Both the position numbers and the translations under genes were made by a program. From the NCBI RefSeq assembly GCF_001005295.1, contig NZ_LBMK01000002.1, positions 1,855,963-1,919,962 on the forward strand: a DNA stretch of 64,000 nucleotides, in the 5' to 3' direction. Origin of the DNA: Streptomyces yangpuensis (GTDB taxonomy: Bacteria; Actinomycetota; Actinomycetes; Streptomycetales; Streptomycetaceae). Positions 38,604 to 47,625 of this stretch are shown in pieces. The notes beneath the pieces are model-generated. The model was given only the letters and a program-made list of their open reading frames with translations, had not been told where the DNA came from and ran no database searches. The first letter of the stretch is position 1. Each line of letters starts with the position of its first letter.

Positions 38604-39452
38604 ATGACGGAGCGCCTCCATAGATCGGGTCTGGTGGGCGAACTCTTCGCCGAATTCGCCGGCACCATGATCCTTATCCTCTTCGGTTGCGGTGTGGTGG
38701 CCCAAGTGGTTGCCGGTGGGGCCCTCACGGACCCCCCGGGCGGTCTCGGGGACCACGACAGCATCGCCTGGGCCTGGGGTCTTGGCGTAACCCTGGGTGT
38801 TTATGTCGCCGCGAGGCTGAGCGGTGCTCACCTCAATCCAGCGGTGACCGTCGCACTGGCCGCGTTCAAGGGCTTTCCGTGGAGCAAGGTGGCCCCCTAC
38901 GCGCTGGCCCAGGTGGCCGGCGCCTTCGTGGCCGCCCTGATCGTCCGCTGGAACTACAGCGAGGCACTGGCCAAGGTCGACCCCGGGCACACCATCAAGA
39001 CCCAGGGCGTCTTCTCCACTCTCCCGGCCAACGGGAACACCAACCTGCCGGTGACCGAGTGGGGCGCACTGCGCGACCAGATCATCGGTACCGCGATCCT
39101 GCTCTTCCTGATCCTCGCCGTCACGGACCTGCTGGGCACGCCCCCCGGCGCCAACCTCGCCCCGTTCATCGTCGGCCTGATCGTCGTGGCGATCGGTATG
39201 GCGTGGGGCACCGCCGCCGGTTACGCGATCAACCCGGCCCGTGACTTCGGCCCCCGCCTGGCGAGCTTCTTCACCGGCTACGGCGGGGCGTGGCGAGATC
39301 AGTACGGGAATTTCTACTTCTGGGTCCCGATCATCGGCCCCTTCATCGGCGGCCTGCTCGGAGGAGCTCTGTACAAGCTCTTCATCGGCCGGTTCCTGCC
39401 GACCGCCGAACCGGAGCCTCCCGGACGGGTGCCGACACCGGACGAGAGCTGA
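38604..39452 (+). CDS. glpF: Glycerol facilitator (aquaglyceroporin)
   Basis: 282 residues, six transmembrane helices and two half-helices. The first NPA box is GAHLNPAVTVALA and the second is GYAINPARDFGPRL; the Asp after the second NPAR is the GlpF-type residue that separates glycerol channels from water-only aquaporins. It lets glycerol enter the cell, where GlpK, encoded next, traps it as glycerol-3-phosphate. A 14-bp minisatellite separates the two genes. GCGGGAAG lies rather far upstream (about 12 bases). Confidence 0.95.
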   Translation: MTERLHRSGLVGELFAEFAGTMILILFGCGVVAQVVAGGALTDPPGGLGDHDSIAWAWGLGVTLGVYVAARLSGAHLNPAVTVALAAFKGFPWSKVAPYALAQVAGAFVAALIVRWNYSEALAKVDPGHTIKTQGVFSTLPANGNTNLPVTEWGALRDQIIGTAILLFLILAVTDLLGTPPGANLAPFIVGLIVVAIGMAWGTAAGYAINPARDFGPRLASFFTGYGGAWRDQYGNFYFWVPIIGPFIGGLLGGALYKLFIGRFLPTAEPEPPGRVPTPDES

Positions 39453-39480
39453 CCATGCAGCCACGCAGTGTGCGTACGGC

Positions 39481-39606
39481 GCAGAGCCGATCACGCAGAG
39501 CCGATCACGCAGAACGGACCGCGCAGATCGGACCGCGCAGTACGGGCCGATCGGCGCTGATCACGCAGCGCCGATCGCGCACAGCCGACCGCAGAGAGCC
39601 GGTCGC
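39481..39606. repeat. 14-bp minisatellite between glpF and glpK
   Basis: About nine units with a period of 14 bp, the first two identical (GCAGAGCCGATCAC), later ones diverged (GCAGAACGGACCGC, GCAGATCGGACCGC, GCAGCGCCGATCGC), with one 12- and one 16-bp unit near the end. The period is not a multiple of three, and nothing in the gap looks like a gene. Confidence 0.9.
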
Positions 39607-39704
39607 GCGCAGAGCTGACGCCGCCCGGGACGGACGTTCGCGGCACGCCCGCTCCGTACCGGGCGGCAGCCCCCCGCACGGCATCCGCAGAGAGGCGGCA
39701 CCCC

Positions 39705-41222
39705 ATGCCTGACTTCGTCGGCGCAGTGGACCAGGGGACCACGAGCACCCGTTTCATGATCTTCGACCACGCCGGAAACGAGGTGGCGAGGCACCAGCTG
39801 GAGCACTCCCAGATCCTCCCGCGCTCGGGATGGGTCGAACACGACCCCGTGGAGATCTGGGAACGCACCAACTCGGTGATCCAGAACGCCCTCCGGCACG
39901 GCAACCTCGACGCCTCCGACCTCGCGGCCGTCGGTATCACCAACCAGCGCGAGACGACCGTCGTCTGGGACCCCCGCACCGGGCGCCCCTACTACAACGC
40001 GATCGTCTGGCAGGACACCCGTACGGACTCCATCGCCGCGGCACTGGAGCGCGGCGGCCAGGGCGACGTCATCCGCCGCAAGGCGGGGCTGCCCCCGGCC
40101 ACCTACTTCTCCGGCGGCAAGATCCAGTGGATCCTGGAGAACGTCGACGGAGTGCGGGAGGCCGCCGAGCAGGGCCACGCCCTCTTCGGCAACACCGACT
40201 GCTGGGTGCTGTGGAACCTCACCGGAGGCCCCGACGGCGGCATCCACGCCACCGACGTCACCAATGCCAGCCGCACCATGCTCATGGACCTGGAAACCCT
40301 CGACTGGGACGACGAACTGCTCGGCTTCTTCAACATCCCCCGGGCCATGCTGCCCACCATCAACCCGTCCTCCCACCCGGAGGCGTACGGGCGGACCCGC
40401 ACCTCCCGGCCGTTGCGCGAGGCCATCCCCATCACGGGCGTCCTCGGCGACCAGCAGGCGGCCACCGTCGGCCAGGTCTGTTTCGCACCCGGCGAGGCGA
40501 AGAACACCTACGGGACCGGCAACTTCCTGGTCCTCAACACCGGTACGGAACTGGTCCGCTCGCAGCACGGCCTCCTGACCACCGTGGCCTACCAGTTCGG
40601 CGACAGCCCCGCGGTCTACGCCCTCGAAGGCTCCATCGCGGTCACCGGCTCCGCCGTGCAGTGGCTGCGCGACCAGCTGAAGATCATCTCGGATGCAGGT
40701 GAGAGCGAGCGTCTGGCCCGGACCGTCGAGGACAGCGGCGGCATCTACTTCGTCCCCGCCTTCTCCGGCCTGTTCGCCCCGTACTGGCGCTCCGACGCCC
40801 GCGGTGCGATCGTCGGACTCGCCCGCTACCACGACAACGGCCACCTGGCGCGGGCCACGCTGGAGGCGATCTGCTACCAGAGCCGCGACGTCGTGGAAGC
40901 CATGGAGCAGGACTCGGGCGTGCACCTCGACGTGCTCAAGGTCGACGGCGGAGTCACCGCCAACGACCTGTGCATGCAGACGCAGTCCGACGTCCTCGGC
41001 GTACCGGTCAGCCGGCCCGTCGTCGCCGAGACCACCGCGCTCGGCGCCGCCTACGCGGCCGGCCTCGCCACCGGGTTCTGGCGGGACACGGACGAACTGC
41101 GCACGCACTGGCAGGAGTCCAAGCGCTGGGAGCCCCAGTGGTCCGAGGAGCGACGTGCCGAGGGGTACGCGGGCTGGAAGCGGGCGGTGGAGCGCACGCT
41201 CGACTGGGAGAAGGTCGAATAG
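39705..41222 (+). CDS. glpK: Glycerol kinase
   Basis: 505 residues, full length for GlpK. ATP-grasp/actin-like fold motifs: [13 protein letters not shown] (phosphate 1, residues 8-20), [56 protein letters not shown] (phosphate 2) and [14 protein letters not shown] (adenosine). Phosphorylates glycerol to sn-glycerol-3-phosphate in the cytoplasm. GAGAGG lies before the ATG. No glpD or regulator follows, unlike the gylCABX-type cluster of streptomycetes; the next gene is an unrelated ABC-F. Confidence 0.96.
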   Translation: MPDFVGAVDQGTTSTRFMIFDHAGNEVARHQLEHSQILPRSGWVEHDPVEIWERTNSVIQNALRHGNLDASDLAAVGITNQRETTVVWDPRTGRPYYNAIVWQDTRTDSIAAALERGGQGDVIRRKAGLPPATYFSGGKIQWILENVDGVREAAEQGHALFGNTDCWVLWNLTGGPDGGIHATDVTNASRTMLMDLETLDWDDELLGFFNIPRAMLPTINPSSHPEAYGRTRTSRPLREAIPITGVLGDQQAATVGQVCFAPGEAKNTYGTGNFLVLNTGTELVRSQHGLLTTVAYQFGDSPAVYALEGSIAVTGSAVQWLRDQLKIISDAGESERLARTVEDSGGIYFVPAFSGLFAPYWRSDARGAIVGLARYHDNGHLARATLEAICYQSRDVVEAMEQDSGVHLDVLKVDGGVTANDLCMQTQSDVLGVPVSRPVVAETTALGAAYAAGLATGFWRDTDELRTHWQESKRWEPQWSEERRAEGYAGWKRAVERTLDWEKVE

Positions 41223-41277
41223 ACGGCCGGCCCGGACCGGCGGTGCCGCTGGGCCGCGTGGGCGCGCCATACATCGG

Positions 41278-41403
41278 TTGAGACGAGACGCATCGTCTTG
41301 CTATGGTCGACGCATGGATTTCCACTGCTTTCCCTGAGTCCGGGCACGGCGGCCACGCCGCCTCCGCAGCCCACAGACCCTTCACGTCATCAGGGAAAGC
41401 CTC
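41278..41403 (+). promoter_or_regulatory. Promoter and putative leader-peptide attenuator of the ABC-F gene
   Basis: TTGAGA (41278) and TATGGT (41302) are 18 bp apart. Seven bases further an ATG (41314) opens an 7-codon frame, MDFHCFP, ending in TGA; the transcript would begin at about this ATG, so the leader would be leaderless. A GGCGGC-CAC-GCCGCC hairpin at 41348-41362 follows, then the ABC-F start at 41404. Translation of such a leader on antibiotic-stalled ribosomes controls several ABC-F and erm genes. Confidence 0.5.
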
Positions 41404-43054
41404 ATGCGCGAACGCGCCCACACCGCCGTGCCCGCCCCCGTGGCACAGCTGTCCGTCAAGGACGTCACCAAGTCCTACGGCACCCGTACCGTCCTCGACC
41501 AGGTCTCCTTCACCGTCCGTCCCGGCGAGAAGGCCGCCGTCATCGGCGAGAACGGCTCCGGCAAGTCCACCCTGCTGCGGCTCCTCGCCGCGGCCGAGCC
41601 GCCCGACACCGGCGAGATCGCCGTCGTCTTCCCGGGCGGCACCGGCCACCTCGCCCAGACCCTCGACCTCGACCCCGGCCACACCGTGCAGGACGCCGTC
41701 GACCTCGCCCTCGCGGACCTGCGCGGCATGGAACGCAGGCTGCCCGCGGCCGAGAAGGACCTGGCCGGAGCGTCCCCGGCCGAACTCGACGCGTACGGCG
41801 AGCTGCTGACCGCGTACGAGGACCGCGGCGGCTACGAGGTCGACGCCCGCGTCGACGCCGCCCTGTACGGCCTCGGGCTCGCCGGGACCACCCGCGACCG
41901 TACGCTCGGTTCACTGTCCGGCGGCGAGCAGACCCGACTCTCGCTCGCCTGCGTACTGGCCGCCGCCCCCGAGCTGCTGCTCCTCGACGAGCCGACGAAC
42001 CACCTCGACGAGGCCGCCGTGCACTGGCTCGAAGAGCACCTGCGCGCACCGGGGCACCGTCGTCGCCGTCACCCATGACCGCGGCTTCCTGGAGCGGATC
42101 GCCACCACCGTCCTCGAAGTCGACCGCGACGCGCGCACCGTGCACCGCCACGGGGACGGCTGGCGCGGCTACCGCGCCGCGAAGGCGGCCGCCAGACGGC
42201 GCGCGGCGCAGGAACACGCGGACTGGCGCGACGACCTCGGCCGTACCGAGGAACTGCTCGGCGCGGCCACGAAACGCCTGGCCGGCACCGGCAAGGACCC
42301 CCGGCAGGGCTTCGGCAAACATCGCCGGTCGCACGAGGCCAAGCTCGGCGGACAGGTCCGGGCCGTCCGGGAGAGGCTGGACCACCTGCGACGCAACCCG
42401 GTGGCGCCGCCGCCCGAACTCCTGAGGTTCAAGGCGGCGCTGCCGGCGACCGGCCGAGAGCACCAGGACGCCGGCCCGCTGGCCGAGCTCGACGGCGTGG
42501 CCGTCGGGGAGCGGCTCCGACTCGACGGCCTGCTGACCATCGGGCCGGGGGAGCGACTGCTGGTCACCGGCGGAAACGGAGCCGGCAAGACGACCCTGCT
42601 GCGCGTTCTGGCGGGCGACCTGGAGCCCGACGTGGGGACCGTACGCCGCTCCCGCTCCGCCCGGATCGGGTACCTCGCGCAGGAACTGCCCGCCCGGTCC
42701 AGCCGGCTGCCGCTGCTCACGGCCTTCGCGGCCGGCCGTCCGGGTCCGCCGGAGGAGTACGCGGAGCGGCTGCTGGCGCTGGGCCTGTTCCGCGAGGAGG
42801 ACCTGCACGTCCCCGTCGCGGCGCTGTCCGCGGGGCAGCAGCGGCGGCTGCAGATCGCGACCCTGGTGACCCGGCCCGCGGACCTCCTCGTCCTCGACGA
42901 GCCGACGAACCACATCGCCCTCGACCTGATCGAGGACCTGGAAGCCGCCCTCGCCGCCTACCGCGGAGCCGTGGTGGCGGTCTCGCACGACCGCGGCTTC
43001 CGCCACCGCTTCCCGGGAAACCGCCTGAACCTCCGAGCCGGCCGCAACTCCTGA
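41404..43054 (+). pseudogene. ABC-F ribosome-protection ATPase, frameshifted
   Basis: The first 225 residues carry a full ABC domain: GENGSGKST (Walker A), LGSLSGGEQTRLSLA (signature) and LLLLDEPTNHLDE (Walker B). The frame then ends at a stop near 42078, in the middle of EEHLRAxRGTVVAVTHDRG. Skipping to the next frame restores RGFLERIATTVLEVDRDARTVHRHGDGWRG, the linker and the second domain (GGNGAGKTT, LDEPTNHIALDLIED) to 43054. So one base is missing near 42045. Proteins of this family expel antibiotics from the ribosome. It is a pseudogene, a sequencing error or, less likely, a programmed shift. Confidence 0.85.
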
Positions 43055-43059
43055 CCGCC

Positions 43060-43130
43060 GGCCCCGGCCCCGGCCCCGGTCCCTGGCCCGGCCCCGGCCC
43101 CCGGCCCCCGGCCCGGGGCCCCTCGCCTCG
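43060..43130. repeat. Simple G/C repeat
   Basis: A run of GGCCCC/GGCCCCC units follows the ABC-F gene. It can fold on itself and may act as a terminator. Confidence 0.7.
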
Positions 43131-43264
43131 GGTCCCGGGGCGGGGGAGGGAGGTCACAGGGGTGGACCCTTATGGACTGCTTGCTCCGTATGTCACCCTG
43201 GCCGTGAACCGGGTCACCCACCTGCCGCTCGACCCGGGCGACCGATCCCCCCACGGATGCGCTC

Positions 43265-44008
43265 ATGCCCCCCTCGTTCCCGTTCCGAGCCGTACCCGTC
43301 GTTCTGGCCGGTGCTGTGACCGCCCTGCTGGCTGCCTGCGGGCCCTCGGCCGCCGCAGGGTCCGCAGCGGCACCGGCGACTCCCGCCGCCACGACTCCCC
43401 CCGCCACGACCGCCGCCGCCACGACCCCCTCCGCCCCGGGCCCGGCGCAGGCCACCGCCGCGTACTCACCCGCTGCGGATCCCGGCGACGCCCGTACTCG
43501 GGAGTCGACGCTGTCCATACCCTCCGCGGGTATATCCGGGCTGCGCGTCGTGCCGTACGAGGGCACCACCGACGACGTACCCGGGACCCGCATCCAGGAC
43601 CGCGGGGTCGCGGCCAGCCCGTACGGGAAGCGGGGCGGGGTGGGACCCGGGCAGGTGGGGAACTTCCTGGTCACCGCGCACCGCCTGTCAGCCGGCGGCC
43701 CCCTGCGGGACCTGCCCGCGGTCGACCACGGAGACACGGTCCTCGTGACCGCGGGCGGGGTGCAGTACACCTACGAGATCACCGCGACCCGCAAGACGTC
43801 CTTCCGGCAGCAGCGCTCGCTGGACGAACAGCGCGCAGCCGTGCCCGGCGTACCCGGCGCGACCCCCACCCAGGCCATGATCACGATCTCGACCTGTGCC
43901 ACACCGGAGGACCACGCCGAGGGCAACTTCTGGAGCGACGCCCAGGGCAATCCCGAGCACCGCATCGACAAGATCGGCGTCCTGCGCAAGACGGCGCCGT
44001 CTCCGTAG
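43265..44008 (+). CDS. Class E-type sortase with a lipoprotein signal
   Basis: 247 residues. The N-terminus is a lipoprotein signal peptide with lipobox LLAAC (Cys about 25), followed by a 60-residue Ala/Thr/Pro linker. The sortase domain (about 80-240) starts TLSIPSAGISGLRV and has the catalytic triad His in LVTAHRLS, Cys211 in TISTCATPEDH and Arg in EHRIDKIGV. The TLxTC-like signature and short size fit class E/F sortases of actinobacteria. A diacylglyceryl-anchored sortase is unusual, since sortases are normally held by a transmembrane helix. Its substrates are not obvious nearby. Confidence 0.85.
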   Translation: MPPSFPFRAVPVVLAGAVTALLAACGPSAAAGSAAAPATPAATTPPATTAAATTPSAPGPAQATAAYSPAADPGDARTRESTLSIPSAGISGLRVVPYEGTTDDVPGTRIQDRGVAASPYGKRGGVGPGQVGNFLVTAHRLSAGGPLRDLPAVDHGDTVLVTAGGVQYTYEITATRKTSFRQQRSLDEQRAAVPGVPGATPTQAMITISTCATPEDHAEGNFWSDAQGNPEHRIDKIGVLRKTAPSP

Positions 44009-44069
44009 CACCACCCAGGGTGGGCGCATGAGCACGGCAGACGAACCGGCCGCCGGGGCACGTCACTCC

Positions 44070-46166
44070 TCAAGGCGGCCCCGCACCGGCGGCCCGGCCC
44101 CTCGCGCGGTGGATCCGGGCCAGTACCAGGACCGTGTCGTCGGTCGCCTCGGCCGGAAGCAGGTTCGCGATGATCCGGTCCGCGGCCTCCTCCAGCGGGC
44201 CGGTCACCGTACGCAGCTGCTCCTGCAGCGCCTCCAGACCGGCTCCGATGTCCTGCCCCCGCGTCTCGATCAGGCCGTCGGTGTACAGGGCGAGCACCGC
44301 GCCCTCGGGCAGGTCGAGCGCCGACGACCGGAAGGGGACGCCGCCCACCCCCAGCGGGATCCCCAGGCCCTCGCCCACCGTCTCGACCGTCCCGTCCGGG
44401 TGGCGTACCAGGGGCGGCGGATGGCCGGCGTTCCCGATGCGGGTGCGGCCGGTGTGCGGGTCGTACACGAGGAAGAGGCACGTGGCCAGCTGGATGCCGG
44501 ACTCCTGCGCGCAGGAGTCGAGTTCGGTGAGCAGCGCCTCGGGGGTGGGGGCGTGGGGGGCCAGGGCCTTGGCCGTGATGCGCAGCCGGCCCATCGACGC
44601 GGCGGCCGGGACGCCGTGCCCCATGACGTCCCCGACGACGAGCGCGACCCGGTCGTCGGGCAGGTTGATCACGTCGTACCAGTCGCCCCCGACCTCGGTG
44701 ATCCGGCTGCCGGGGAGATAGCGGTGGGCGACGTCCACATGGGCGCCGGAGACCACGGCGCTGGGCAGCAGGGCGCGCTGGAGGGTCAGCGCGATGTCCT
44801 GGACCCGGCCGTACAGGCGCGCGTTGTCCAGGCACAGGGCCGCCCGTGAGGCCAGCTCACCGGCGAGGGTGACGTCCTGTTCGGTGAAGGCGGGACGGGC
44901 GGTGGAGCGGCCGAACATGGCGATGCCCTGGACGGTACCCCGTGCGATGAGCGGCGCGAGGACGATCCCGCCCAGATCGCTGTCCAGCAGCAGGCGGGCC
45001 CGGTCCCGGTGGTCGGCGGTGCGGGTCGCGAAGGCCTCGTCGACGACGACGGAGAGCGGGCGGCCGCTGCTCAGCATGTCGTGGATGCCGGAGCCGGGTG
45101 GGTAGGTGACCCGTTCCCGGCCGCCGACCAGCTCGGGTACGGGCGGCGGGAGGACGGTGCCGGAGGCGATCCGGCGCGTGGTGAGCGGCAGCGCGGGGTC
45201 GAACCGTTCGTCCTCGTGCATCCACTCGATGATTTCGACCACGGCGCCGTCGCAGAAGTCGGGCATGACGGCGTCGATGAGCTCGCGGGCGGTGACCTCC
45301 AGGTCCAGGGTGGTGCCGACCTGGGCCGATGCGCGGTCCAGCAGGTCCAGCCGCTGCCGGGCGGCCGTCGCTTCGAGCAGGGCCTGTTCCCGGTCGGTCA
45401 CGTCGACGAGCAGCCCGCCCACACCGGGCAGGGTGTCTCCCGCCCCGCTCAGCGGAAAGAAGCTCACCGAGCGGACCTGGTCGCGGTCGGGCCGGCCGGG
45501 GGTGCGCAGTCCCACCAGCGCGCCGACGAGGGGGTGTCCCTTCTCGGCCACGGCCCGGAGCATGCGTTCGTACTCGCCCCCGTCGGACGTGATCATGATG
45601 TCGGTCATGCGTCGCCCGAGGTGTTCCCGCACGGGAATCCCGTCCATGTCGGCCAGCACCTGGTTGAGGTGCACGTAACGCAGCTCCTCGTCGAGCATGA
45701 CGAGGCCGATCGGGCAGGTCTCGAAGAGGGCGTCGAGGAAGACGAGGTTCGTCTTGACCCGGTCGAGCTCGTCGCCCCGGCTGGCCAGGCCCATGACCAC
45801 GGAGTCGCCTGCCGGGCCGGTCACCGGGAACACCCGGAACCCGCAGTCGAAGACCCCGGCGTCGCGGTGCCGGGCGGGCATCCGGACCCGCCAGTACCCG
45901 AGGCTCCGGCCGCGCTCCACCAGCTGAGACGCCCCGCCGGGGGTTCCCGGCTCAGGGTCGGGGAAGAGGATCGAGGCCGGCCGGGACAGCACCTCTTCGG
46001 GCGCGTAGCCGAAAAGGTGCCGGGCGCCCGGGCCCCAGTAGCGGACCCTCTCCTCGTGGTCGAGGCCGAAGACGGCCACGGGCACGTGCTCCAGGAGGGC
46101 CCCCGGCTCGGACCGGATCGGACCGGGGGCGTCGGCGTCCGCACCCCCTGGCCGGTCCGATGGCAT
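44070..46166 (-). CDS. PAS-PAS-GAF SpoIIE-type protein phosphatase
   Basis: 698 residues. Two PAS domains (about 20-135, LLEHVPVAVFGLDHEERVRYWG, and 140-260, LFETCPIGLVMLDEELRYVHLN), a GAF domain (about 275-450, VGTTLDLEVTARELIDAVMPD) and the C-terminal PP2C/SpoIIE domain (about 465-690) with VGGDWYDVINLPDDR, VGDVMGHGVPAAASMGRLR, GNAGHPPPLV, ALYTDGLIETRG and TDDTVLVLAR. All acidic metal ligands are present. It probably dephosphorylates an anti-anti-sigma protein in response to a ligand sensed by PAS/GAF. AAGGGGGA precedes the ATG. It converges on the sortase gene. Confidence 0.93.
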   Translation of the reverse strand: MPSDRPGGADADAPGPIRSEPGALLEHVPVAVFGLDHEERVRYWGPGARHLFGYAPEEVLSRPASILFPDPEPGTPGGASQLVERGRSLGYWRVRMPARHRDAGVFDCGFRVFPVTGPAGDSVVMGLASRGDELDRVKTNLVFLDALFETCPIGLVMLDEELRYVHLNQVLADMDGIPVREHLGRRMTDIMITSDGGEYERMLRAVAEKGHPLVGALVGLRTPGRPDRDQVRSVSFFPLSGAGDTLPGVGGLLVDVTDREQALLEATAARQRLDLLDRASAQVGTTLDLEVTARELIDAVMPDFCDGAVVEIIEWMHEDERFDPALPLTTRRIASGTVLPPPVPELVGGRERVTYPPGSGIHDMLSSGRPLSVVVDEAFATRTADHRDRARLLLDSDLGGIVLAPLIARGTVQGIAMFGRSTARPAFTEQDVTLAGELASRAALCLDNARLYGRVQDIALTLQRALLPSAVVSGAHVDVAHRYLPGSRITEVGGDWYDVINLPDDRVALVVGDVMGHGVPAAASMGRLRITAKALAPHAPTPEALLTELDSCAQESGIQLATCLFLVYDPHTGRTRIGNAGHPPPLVRHPDGTVETVGEGLGIPLGVGGVPFRSSALDLPEGAVLALYTDGLIETRGQDIGAGLEALQEQLRTVTGPLEEAADRIIANLLPAEATDDTVLVLARIHRARGRAAGAGPP

Positions 46167-46425
46167 CAGAGGTCCCCCTTCGATCGAGGTCTCTCCTCAT
46201 TGTGCCCGTCATCCGGGCAGCGGACCTCACGGCGCCTCGTGGGGCGGATCCAGCGGTGCGGTACGCCGTACCGACCGGTAATTCCAGCCAATTGTCGCCA
46301 TGCACCTGACAGGCTCCTGACACTTCGAGATGGCTGTGGGACGCTCCCGGCACGCACTCCGCACCCCCCTGAGAGGCCCAGCGCCTCGCCCACCCCCACC
46401 AGCACGTGGCATGGAGGAGCGACCC

Positions 46426-46965
46426 ATGAGGCACACCCCGAACATCTCCCGCACCACACGACTCGCCCGCGTCGCCGGGATCGCGACACTCGTCGTCGCG
46501 GCAGGTCTGGCCGGTACCGGAACCGCCCTGGCCCACGGCTCCGCCGCCCCGGCCGCCGACCAGAAGGTCGACGGCGTGATGGTCGTCGCCGGCAACAGCT
46601 GCAGCTGGACGAACGCGAGCACCAGCGCCGCCGCCCCGAGCGCCCTCACCGTGGACCGTGCCACGGTCAACGCGCCTGGCGGCAACCTCGCCTGTGGCGG
46701 CGGCATCGCCGCCACACTCAACAACAACCCCGCGTTCACCTTCGACGACGCGGCCGGCACGGCCCGGACCGACCTGATCGACATCACCGGCAGGCAGAGC
46801 TTCATCTCCTGTCGCTACAAGGCGACGAACATCGCGTGGGACCGCGACGGTACGACCCGTAAGTACATCAACCGGGCCTTCACGGCGACCAAGACCTCGG
46901 GCAGCTTCCTGTGTCCGGCCTCGGTGACCACCCCGGCCGGGGACGCGTCCATGCTGTTCCGCTGA
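46426..46965 (+). CDS. Secreted protein of unknown function
   Basis: 179 residues with a clear signal peptide (basic n-region MRHTPNISRTTRLAR, hydrophobic core to about 34, TALA-HG cleavage). The mature protein contains three or four Cys (NSCSWT, LACGGG, ISCRYK and FLCPAS) and alternating polar/apolar strands, so it is probably a small disulfide-linked beta protein. The start ATG follows GGAGGAGC by 5 bases; a frame ATG at 46411 is upstream of that box and is not used. No family recognised. Confidence 0.8.
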   Translation: MRHTPNISRTTRLARVAGIATLVVAAGLAGTGTALAHGSAAPAADQKVDGVMVVAGNSCSWTNASTSAAAPSALTVDRATVNAPGGNLACGGGIAATLNNNPAFTFDDAAGTARTDLIDITGRQSFISCRYKATNIAWDRDGTTRKYINRAFTATKTSGSFLCPASVTTPAGDASMLFR

Positions 46966-47036
46966 GCCACCGCTGAGCCACCCGCGCCACACCCGGCCGC
47001 CTCCCGGCTCCGCTCCGGGAGGCGGCCCCACCCGTC

Positions 47037-47153
47037 GGCCCCGCCCGCGTTGGTGACGGCGATCCAGCAGTCGGTCAACTCGTGCCGGAGTGCGGTAGTG
47101 ACCTGGTGGGCGCCGGCGATCCGGGTGAGTTCGGGCAGGCTCTGATCCGTCAT
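47037..47153 (-). pseudogene. 5' remnant of a GNAT acetyltransferase
   Basis: Leftward frame from an ATG: MTDQSLPELTRIAGAHQVTT, ALRHELTDCWIAVTNAGGA, which is the N-terminal helix-strand of a GNAT N-acetyltransferase family. After NAGGA the sequence loses the GNAT pattern and continues into unrelated DNA, so the acetyl-CoA-binding part is missing. Confidence 0.55.
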
Positions 47154-47218
47154 GAGGTGGAGCATGTCAGCCGTCGCGGACGGCCGTACGGGCAGCGGGT
47201 CGGTTCGTCGGCGCGCTG

Positions 47219-47587
47219 GTGGAGTGGAACGCCGATGCCGCGGCCTGGGCGCGTCTGGTCCCTCCGGGCCTGCGGGCGAGCAGTGAGCGGGCCCTGGGGT
47301 TCGCCCCGCTCTGGCAGGAGCGCTACGGCGAGGCCCCTCAAGGCCCTCCGGCCAAGGGCGCCGAGGCCGTCAACCGGCAGGAGGCCGACCACGGTCCGGA
47401 CGGTACGGTCGTCGCCTACCCCGCCGACCCCTTCCTGGCCGAGGGGGCCGCGCCCATCTTCGCCACCCGGTACAGCGAGCGCATCGACCGCCACGTCTTC
47501 CTCGATGCCGTCCACGGACGCGTCCCGCTCACCCCGCAGACCACCGCGACCTGGACGGATGCCGTCGCCCGCCAACGCACGGCCTGA
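47219..47587 (+). CDS. Hypothetical protein, possibly truncated at the 5' end
   Basis: 122 residues from a GTG with no ribosome site. The frame is open further upstream and stays protein-like there (AVRAAGRFVGAL), so the real gene may be longer or the 5' end lost. Contents: WARLVPPGLRASSERALGFAPLW, YPADPFLAEGAAPIFATRYSERIDRHVFLDAVHGR and TATWTDAVARQ. No domain recognised. It lies directly upstream of the P450 gene. Confidence 0.5.
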   Translation: MEWNADAAAWARLVPPGLRASSERALGFAPLWQERYGEAPQGPPAKGAEAVNRQEADHGPDGTVVAYPADPFLAEGAAPIFATRYSERIDRHVFLDAVHGRVPLTPQTTATWTDAVARQRTA

Positions 47588-47625
47588 AGCGGGGCAGTTG
47601 GCCGCCGTGAGCCTAAGGTAACCCC

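Noticed and set aside
39481..39606. CRISPR array
   Set aside because: The repeats are 14 bp, contiguous and without spacers, and there are no cas genes.
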